Below are positions 56,738 through 64,000 of a stretch of 64,000 bases of DNA, one piece after another; position 1 is the stretch's first letter; every line of letters begins with the position of its first letter. The position numbers and the translations under genes were made by a program. Source of the DNA: Elymus sibiricus (Eukaryota; Streptophyta; Magnoliopsida; Poales; Poaceae); NCBI GenBank assembly GCA_039707655.1, contig CM077666.1:391487886-391551885 (forward strand), given 5' to 3'. The notes beneath the pieces were generated by a model. That model worked only from the letters and a program-made list of their open reading frames with translations. It was not told where the DNA came from and searched no databases.

Positions 56738-57337
56738 CCTGCCAAATCAACAAGGGCAGTTTAGCAAGAACAACTGCAAGTGTAAGAGGTCATTCAGGAT
56801 GTAACATGAGAAATGAACAAGAAGGGCATTAGATACATATTAGTAGCCAATAAAGACATACACATCCATGGACAGAGTTGGATACAAACGGATAGTACGA
56901 GCTTGAAACACTCGCAGCTAGACAACTAGACGGTGGAGAGGTACCACAACGAGGCATAGCAAAGGCTACACCAACGTCGGAGAAAACTATTGGAGCGAGG
57001 AATCTGCAAGGAACAACGCAGGGGATCCTCGATAAAAGGATCCTGCGGTCCGTGAATATTGTGCAGCAGAACCTGGTCCTCATCTTGAAGAAAGGGGGGT
57101 AAATTCAGAACTCCGGATGGATGTGATCACGAGAACCTAATGTTAGAGTTAGTAAAACTTAACCTGAAAGGAAGAGAGATCAGAGTCCCAGAGTAAGGAA
57201 GAGGAATAAAAGATCCTAATCCCATCCATTGGCGACGTGGGCCCGTAAGCCACACAGCCATATTAGTAAAATAGTTTCTAGAGACTAGACTCAACTTCGG
57301 CCAAGGAGTTGGAAAGGGGTGATCCTACAGGCAGTCG
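56738..57337 (-). other. Element G leader between primer site and gag
   Basis: About 600 bases of untranslated leader on the minus strand, without a credible ORF. Nothing else is recognised. Confidence 0.6.
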
Positions 57338-57349
57338 GCTCTGATACCA
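57338..57349 (-). promoter_or_regulatory. Element G primer-binding site (initiator tRNA-Met)
   Basis: Minus strand TGGTATCAGAGC, three bases inside the LTR end (57353). Confidence 0.85.
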
Positions 57350-57352
57350 ACC

Positions 57353-60300
57353 TGTGACGCCCCCGACTTAATCGTGCACTAATCATACACGCAATGCACA
57401 CGATCAAGCCTAGGGACTCACTTGAAGATATCACAACACAACTCTAAACACAAAGTAAAATAATACAAGCTTTATATTACAAGCTAGGGGCCTCGAGGGC
57501 TCGAATACATAAGCTCGAGTTACACAAGCGTCAGCGGAAGCATTAGATATCTGAATACAGATACAAAGTTAAACAAGATGCCTTAAGAAGGCGGAAACAA
57601 ACAACAGCTCTGACCAAAAGAGGCAAGGCCTCCTGCCTGGGAGCCTCCTAAACTACTCATGGTCATCGGCGGATCTCCACGTCGTAGTAGGCGCCTCCGG
57701 GGATCTCCTGCTTCTGGGCTCCATCGTCTGATGTATCATCAAATGGGTATGGGAAAAGAATAGCAGAGCAATCGTGAGTACTCATCCAAAGTACTCGCAA
57801 GACTGACATCAGAACTAGTCTAGATATGCAACATTTTCAAGGAAGGCTGTATATGTGGACTTGTATGCAGAAAGCCAGAATAGAGAGAAAGGCCTAGCCT
57901 ATCGAAGACTAGCATCTTCAGCGGTCTTGCAGCATTAGACGAGTGTAGATTAGCATATTATAAATTAACAAACATGTTGAAGCAAAGCCTAGAGATCCTT
58001 CCTCGACTCCCTACGAGAAAGCGATCCCGGAGCTTACAATTAATTATCATGTATCCAGTTCAAGTAGTAATAGATCGGGATACAACACTGAGCATCCTGT
58101 TACCGTGGACACGGCTATTCAAATAGATAACTTCCCTGCAGGGGTGCTCTACGGTTACCCAGCATGCTCGATTACATCTGGCCGGACACACTTGCTGGGT
58201 AATGCCCGGCCTCGGGTAATCAACACGACGTAGTCCTACCTAGGCTCAACAGAGAGGTCCCCGCCGGTCTACATCCTAAGAGCTCAGGGGTCTTGGGCCA
58301 TCGCCCTGTGCCCTCCAGGTCGTTGTGCGCAGGGGGATTCCAGCACCACCTCTGCCTGGATGGCGTGATCCGGCCCGGCCACAATGCTGAACTGGACATC
58401 TTACAGAGCTTTCGGCTGATACATACGACGTAGAGGGTCCCATAACCATTATCCCACGTGGTGGTAGTGCGTATAGGGCCAACGACCCACTCAGATCAAT
58501 ACCCAAATCCGTTAGCGAATTATTAGGAGGTCGCGGTGACGATCAGTACTCCTGTCGTCCCGTCTTGAGGAAGTGCAACAAGGGCTAGGCCCATCCCTCT
58601 CTAGGGCGGTCTCTGCCTGCCCGGCCGCACCTCGTAAATATCTCGCGGGTGCCTCCCAGGTCATCCCGACTTCCCAGGGGGCTGTCGGGAACTCAGGTCC
58701 ACCTCTACCGGGGTGGTACCGCCAGTCCCTTCAGTCCCACATTAACAGTACAAAGGGCAACAATTAAAGGTAACCGTGTATTCTTGTCATCAAGGGGGAA
58801 ATCCGAGGAATCACCCTCGAGGGATTCTCACTTGAGAGGTTGTACGACGGAAGCTTTATCGGAAGTGATGAAAGAGGAATCACCCTCGGTAACTCACAAC
58901 CGGATAGCTATTCTACAGAGGCATCATCGATAGTGAGATAAGAGGTATCACCCTCGTCACTCGATGTTAATTCTGCAGAATCGAGCAACTAAGGGGGTGT
59001 GCGGTGCTGTGCTGGTCTCAGCCCGACAATCACCTCGATCGGGGCACTAGTAGCTAAGCGGGGCAACTAGTACAAGGAAGGGGGCCACAGATGGTTTACC
59101 ATCCAACCTATACCAATCATTTTGGATAACAGGCAGGTATCAACAACAGGTTACAAAACCAGGCTATGCATCAGAATAGGATAAAGCAAAGCAGTAGCAA
59201 TTTCTAATGCAAGCAGGAGGGAGAAGCAATAGATGATATAGGCATGCGTCAAGGGGGTTTGCTTGCCTGGTTGCTCTGCGGCAAAAGATGAGTTGCCAGC
59301 GGTGTAGTCGGTCTCCTGGGCTGCGTCGGTCTCGGGGGCTATCGGAGAAGAAGAGGGGGGAAGAAAAAATAAATAAAGGCAGACAAATGCAACACAGAGC
59401 ATGATATGCTAAGATGCAGTGCAGGGTTGCCTAAATGTATCTCTAAACCATTTTAGTTATTTTAGGATTTAAGTTGGAATTATTAGCAGGTATGCATGCA
59501 CTATTCATCTACCAGAAACAGGCAAAAAGTTGCGGGTTCACCTACGTAGAGGGTCCCGACATGAAAACAGATGGCCTGATCGGATTCGTGGGATTTTTCT
59601 GATCAACTTTCATGTAGAAAGTTTTTTGATCCGAGCTACGGTTAATTTCCTATGATTTTTCAAAATTTTAAACTATTTCTGGAATTATTCAAATTAACAG
59701 AATTACCAGAAATGGAATATGATGTCAGGGTGACGCAGGCATGACGTCAGCGGTCGGCTGACCAGCTGACTGGTCAAATGGGCAAGTGGGACCCACCAGT
59801 CAGCCTCTGTAGCGCCACGTCAGCGGCGCTGACCAGGTCAACTGGTCAACTGGGCCCGTGGGACCCAGTTGCCAGCGACCCAGGGTGGCCCACCGGTCAG
59901 GCCACGCCGTCGCGGGCACCGGAAAACACTCCGATGAGCTGCAAATACGGGCGGCGCGGCCCAGCGAGCCTCGGATTTCCTCTACACGGCACCAAATCGG
60001 GCGTTCTCAACGGCGTTCGAACGAGCACTCCACCCCGCGTCGATCCCTAGCGTCGGAATGGGCGGAGGTGGTCGGAAACGGCGTCTACGGCTAGCACGGG
60101 CGTCGGCCGGAATCGGCGCTACGCGGATCCGAGTAACGGGGCTCGTCCTTGCCCGATTGGAGCGCCCACGCGCCGCCTTAGAAGCCCAGCAGCTCGCCCA
60201 CGCATCTGGTTCGTCCAATGGCCGAATGCAACGGCGACAGCAAGCTCCGCGGCGGAGCAAAAATCGGCAATGGTGGCGGCGACGCGTGCGGCTAGCAAAA

Positions 60301-61283
60301 GAGCTCGGGGAGGGAAAAGGAGAGAGGCGGCGGCTCACCGAGCGGCTCAAGGGGGCCAGTGGCAATTTTGTAGCAGCAGGGGAGGTCGGGGTCGCCGGTG
60401 TTCGCCGTGGTGGCCGGAGATGCGGTCGAGGACGAATCTGTAGCGGCAGGGCTCCTCGGCTCCAACTAGAGGTCGGGGAGGAAGTGGAGGATGGTGGCGG
60501 CGCGGTTGAGCTGGACGGGGAGGCGAGGGAAGCACGGTGGCCGCGGTGGTGGAGCCGCACGGCGGCCGCGGCATTCGGGACAGAGGGGAACGTGCGAGAG
60601 GGAGCGAGGAGGAGAGGGAGAGGAGTGCGCGGCGTCCAGGGGGGAGGGCTCGGGCGTGCGGCCTTATCCGGCTCAACTGCCCCGTCGCGGTGGCGAGCAG
60701 CGGCCGGTGGAGCGCGAGCTCGGCCATGGCGCGGCCGACACGAGGGCAGGAGCAGGTAGGTGACAAGGTAGGTGGGCTGGGCCGGTTCGGCCCAGTGACA
60801 GGTAGGCCTCGCCTGTTTTCTTCTCTCTGTGCTTTCTCTTTTTTATTTATTATCAGAAAGGGAAAAGAATATTTGGGACCACCAAATGAGCTGAGAAAAA
60901 TGTGGAACTTAGCCCATTAATATCTTTGCATTATTAGGCAGTGCCACAAATATTTTGGGAGGCAAATAATTTCATTTGCATTTTCCCACAAATAAAATAG
61001 CACTTAAAAATGCTGGAATTGCATTGAATTAATTGCTACTGTCCATCTTTGCATCATGATGATGTTGTTTTTCTTAACAATAAATTGTTTTCGAATTTTT
61101 GCTAAATGATGAACATTTTTCCAGCAACTTTTGTGCAACTCTAAATTTCAATTGCATTTGAATTTGAATTCAGTGGCAGAATTTGAAATGAGATATTATT
61201 CCAACATGATTAACATTGCAAATCTCAGATGACTTGGCATTAATATGGTGGATCACTGTAGCTCATTACATAGGGGTGTTACA
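57353..61283 (-). repeat. Element G 5' LTR (right, full length)
   Basis: 3931 bp with TG...CA ends. The stretch 59490-60657, absent from the left LTR, includes a very GC-rich block (about 59900-60700) with long frames on both strands that I read as composition effects, not genes. The start matches 39497 onward; the end matches 51670-52295. Confidence 0.9.
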
Positions 61284-61288
61284 GAAAT

Positions 61289-61562
61289 GCCATGGTTAGC
61301 AAGCAAGGTGGGGATATCTGGTTTACCTAAGGGTTCAGGGCTCATGGGTCATTGCCTGGTGCGGACATTTCCCACCAGAGGCAAAAGCCGCGAGAGTTGG
61401 GGGTCTGATGCGTGGAAAAACCTATGGGATTACCGTATGATCAATAGTAGCCGTGCCAGTCTGGAAAAGATGGCTGAAATCCATCTAGGCTTTCTACTGA
61501 TCAAGAGGCAACGGAGTCTGGCTAGGGTGACCTACAGTCAACCTGGCTCTGATACCATCCGT
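61289..61562 (-). other. Element K interior, right copy (right of G), with primer site
   Basis: Continues K after G and matches 32704-32981. It includes the initiator tRNA-Met primer site at 61542-61557, five bases from the LTR start at 61563. Confidence 0.8.
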
Positions 61563-64000
61563 TGTGGCACCCCGCCTGAATACCACTGTAGCCAGACGGT
61601 CGCCGCACACACCAGCCCAGGAAATCACTCTGGCATGCGCATTTACAACAAGTATCATGAACACGGCCATTTCTATTAATGGATATATAAGTCTTACATG
61701 ATATTTTACAAGGGTGATGGCAGTGGAAAAGCTCTATCTAAGGCAGCATAGTCTTGGTGCGGCTCCAATCCACAGGGATCTGACTGGGTTACTCTTCTAG
61801 CCCGCGAACGCTCTGGCTCCTCGCTAGTGGACGTCGGATCCTTAGGTGAACCTGGCCACATTGAAGGCCGCTGAGTACTTTTGAATGTACTCGCAAGCAA
61901 ACCAAACCAACATATACACCAAGCAATGCAATCCATGGCATTCAAGCATGCACTTGTTGTCTTAACAGTATTAACCGTCACATTATGGCAGGATTATCTA
62001 GCAAGATTAATCATCTAGCAGCATTAATGATCATATCATAGTAGGATTATCTAGCATGATAACTATTGGAGTGAATACAGTAAGGTAAAGCATATCAAGT
62101 GAATAATTCATACTCCGAATATTCTCACGATCCAAGTCCGATCCAAACTTTGCGGTCATCCAACCGCTCATCTCATAGGCATCGCATGGCTAGCAATCAT
62201 ACCCCTGACATCATCTGACGTCCATGCATCTGTACTGCAAGTCTGACAAACCTTACCATTCTCTGATTCATTATTAACATCATATGGTTTGTTCCTCCAG
62301 ACTCGACACAGACCAAATAGTTTGACCTAGTATGAACTGTGTCCCATGACCGAGGACGCGGCTATTCGAATAGACTTACACTCTGCAGAGGTTGCGCACT
62401 TTACCCACACTATGGAGCTCCTGGCCTCGTACTCCCATTCGGGTGGACCGGTGCGGCTCCAACAGAACTTGTCTATTGCCTGGCACTCTTACGGTCCCAC
62501 CGACGATCATACCCTCCCAGGGTCATGTCCTGGGTGGCCCCTGTGTCACTCCTGACACCTGCCACCGTCGTGGCCAAACAAAACTGTCCCAAACGGGGAC
62601 GCCGGCAAATAACTCAACTGGTCTCACAAGGTTATCGTCGCCTACCGGGCCAGGGTAGCACGCACGCATAACCTTCCCTCTTTGGTGGTACCGACAAGAG
62701 GCAAGACAATAGACCATGCTAGGGCCTTCCCATAAAGACAAGTGTGGCTGCACAGATGAGCTCGGTTCGGTGGCACTATGACTCGATCCAGCCGACGGCG
62801 GAGGTTGTTGTCATTATATCATATTCTTAAACATTGCAATAACAATAGTAAAGCACGATGAAAACATAACAACCTATCTCCATATTGTCACATTCGAGTC
62901 ACTAGTGCAATAATATGATGAGCATTAGCAGGTAATTGCAAATAGTAATACAAACTATCAGAAGTTTAATTATTTCTACACAGGCATGCTCATGAATTAA
63001 ACACGCAAGAATAACACAGAGCAATGCTTAAGGGCATATATCAGATGGTCGGCTTGCCTGGGGGTCGACAAATACTCCGGGAAGAAGTGCGATCACCTCG
63101 CGGAAAAATTCGCTGGAGAAGATTCCCTCTCGGAAAGGCTGGATATAGGGCAGGGGCAAAATGGGCATTTTCAGAAAGTGTAAACAATGTGAAAGTGATT
63201 TCATCATAACATGCTCGATGAACAGAGAAGGTGGGCTTTGGAATCACCTGAATCGGAGTCACGGTTGCAAAGTTACGGGCGTTCGTTCCTTAGGCAGAAA
63301 ACGATCAGAAAACTGTTCGTTTCTGTCCTTAACCGGCGAACGTCCACAACTTAAGGCTTTCGGCGGCGGCTGAAACGGAAAGCGCATTTCACTGAAATAC
63401 GCCTTCAGAGTAGAGAAAGTGCATTTTTTCCTAAAGCAGCGCCGGAGTGCGTCTTCTCCTTGTGAAAACGTATTCAACTGAATACGCCTCCACTTAAGTC
63501 GCTGGGCCCGGGCTCTCTCTCACTTACAGCGGGGCCCACCGGCAGGCCAGGGAGGCGTCATCTCCTTCCTCTCGCCCACGCTCGGCCGAGGCAGGGCCAT
63601 GCTCGACCGGCGATTGCTGGCGGCTCCGACCGTCCCCCGCGACGCTCAGCCTATGGATGAGCTCAGCAAGAGGAGCCGCACCCGATGGTGTAGGCCACGG
63701 ACGCCGGGGTGGACCTAGGCGAGCGGAAGCTTGGCCATGGCGGACGGCCGCGTCGGGTGGGGGTGGGTTCGGTGCTACGGCGCACTGTTGATCGAGGGGA
63801 AGAGATGGCAAGCTCCGCCGGAGTTCGGGGGTTCATTCGGTGGTGGTAGGAGAGCGAGAGGAGCTCCGGCTCGTCGCAATTTAGGCGGAGATCGAATCGG
63901 CCATGAAGACCAGAGGAGTGCAGGGAGAGCTCCTCGGCTTGGGCTTGGGGTTTAGGAGGGTTCCAGGGAGGGATAGGGTAGTGGGGTGAGCTCGGGAGGG
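61563..64000 (-). repeat. Element K 5' LTR (right, runs past window end)
   Basis: Begins TGTGGCACCCCGCC and matches 32982-35403 closely. The rest, including the expected TATA box and LTR start, lies outside the window. Confidence 0.85.

Larger units (their letters stand above)
39497..61283 (-). mobile_element. Element G: Tekay/Del-type chromovirus (Ty3/Gypsy)
   Basis: It is flanked by AAAAT (39492-39496) and GAAAT (61284-61288). K's other copy shows the uninterrupted site with GAAAT, so one base changed in the left duplicate. The LTR on the minus strand starts TGTAACACCCCTATG and ends ...GGCGTCACA. The right LTR is 3931 bp. The left LTR is split by a hAT-like remnant and element J and has lost about 1168 bp. 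The interior (52296-57352) has an initiator tRNA-Met primer site, gag, pol and a chromodomain end, all on the minus strand. Several stops and one frameshift show it is inactive. Confidence 0.92.
31704..64000 (-). mobile_element. Element K: long-LTR Gypsy-type element in truncated tandem arrangement
   Basis: Read on the plus strand: partial LTR (31704-31999), partial interior with primer site (32000-32981), full LTR (32982-37134), polypurine tract and interior (37135-39496 and 61289-61562, split by element G), primer site, and LTR from 61563 past the window end. All parts point to the minus strand. Primer sites match initiator tRNA-Met. The interior (about 2.6 kb) shows no gag-pol motifs. The LTRs share blocks with those of chromovirus G, so K probably belongs to the Tekay/Del group, but without pol this is inference. 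Confidence 0.75.

Noticed and set aside
59982..60920. Overlapping long frames on both strands in the G LTR
   Set aside because: Arg/Gly/Ala-rich composition, no motif, inside an LTR. Judged a GC effect.

Overview
The window looks like intergenic DNA from a large, repeat-rich grass genome, most likely a Triticeae species (wheat, barley or rye group). I infer this from the nested LTR retrotransposons, the LTR termini (TGATACGTC..., TGTCGGTGTAC..., TGTAACACCC...) and the Athila, Tat, chromovirus and Sirevirus protein types. I found no host protein-coding gene, rRNA, tRNA or CRISPR array. Almost every base belongs to an LTR retrotransposon or a fragment of one. Letters A to K below are my own labels.

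Layout, left to right. H (1-3528 and 16868-18189, + strand) is an Athila-type element with gag-protease and a downstream Athila ORF but no reverse transcriptase in view. A (3533-16862, - strand) is a complete Tat-lineage Ty3/Gypsy element inside H. It has 875-bp LTRs, a perfect TATAT target duplication, a degenerate gag-pol with two RNase H domains, and a large antisense ORF. B (18190-19684, -) is a single LTR. D (19685-21796, -) is a gag fragment of a second Tat-type element. E (21797-31703, +) is an LTR-like segment with a TATA box. It is split by C (24250-30776, -; target duplication GGTAC), a complete non-autonomous Athila-like element with a tRNA-Asp-type primer site and one unrecognised ORF. 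K (31704 to the window end, -) is a long-LTR element arranged as a truncated tandem: partial LTR, partial interior, full 4.15-kb LTR, interior, LTR. G (39497-61283, -; target duplication GAAAT/AAAAT) is a Tekay/Del-type chromovirus inserted in the interior of K. The left LTR of G holds a hAT-like AACCGAA-rich remnant (41635-42610) and J (42611-51669, -), a Sirevirus-type Ty1/Copia element that is itself a truncated tandem.

Genes and decay. Gag-pol reading frames are mostly preserved but interrupted by in-frame stops, chiefly TAG and TGA. This fits cytosine deamination of methylated, silenced copies. The element A integrase has lost a catalytic aspartate, the G chromodomain is cut by one TAA, and the J gag lacks a zinc knuckle. 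J, with nearly identical LTRs, is the youngest insertion; the A LTRs differ at about 40 positions by eye, so A is older.

Most worth a second look: inverted repeats beside the polypurine tract in several unrelated Gypsy elements; the antisense ORF of A with its own TATA-like box and two candidate introns; two independent tandem retrotransposon structures (J and K), one with a filler-DNA deletion; and the unrecognised ORF of C. Family names are given from memory and were not checked against a repeat database.
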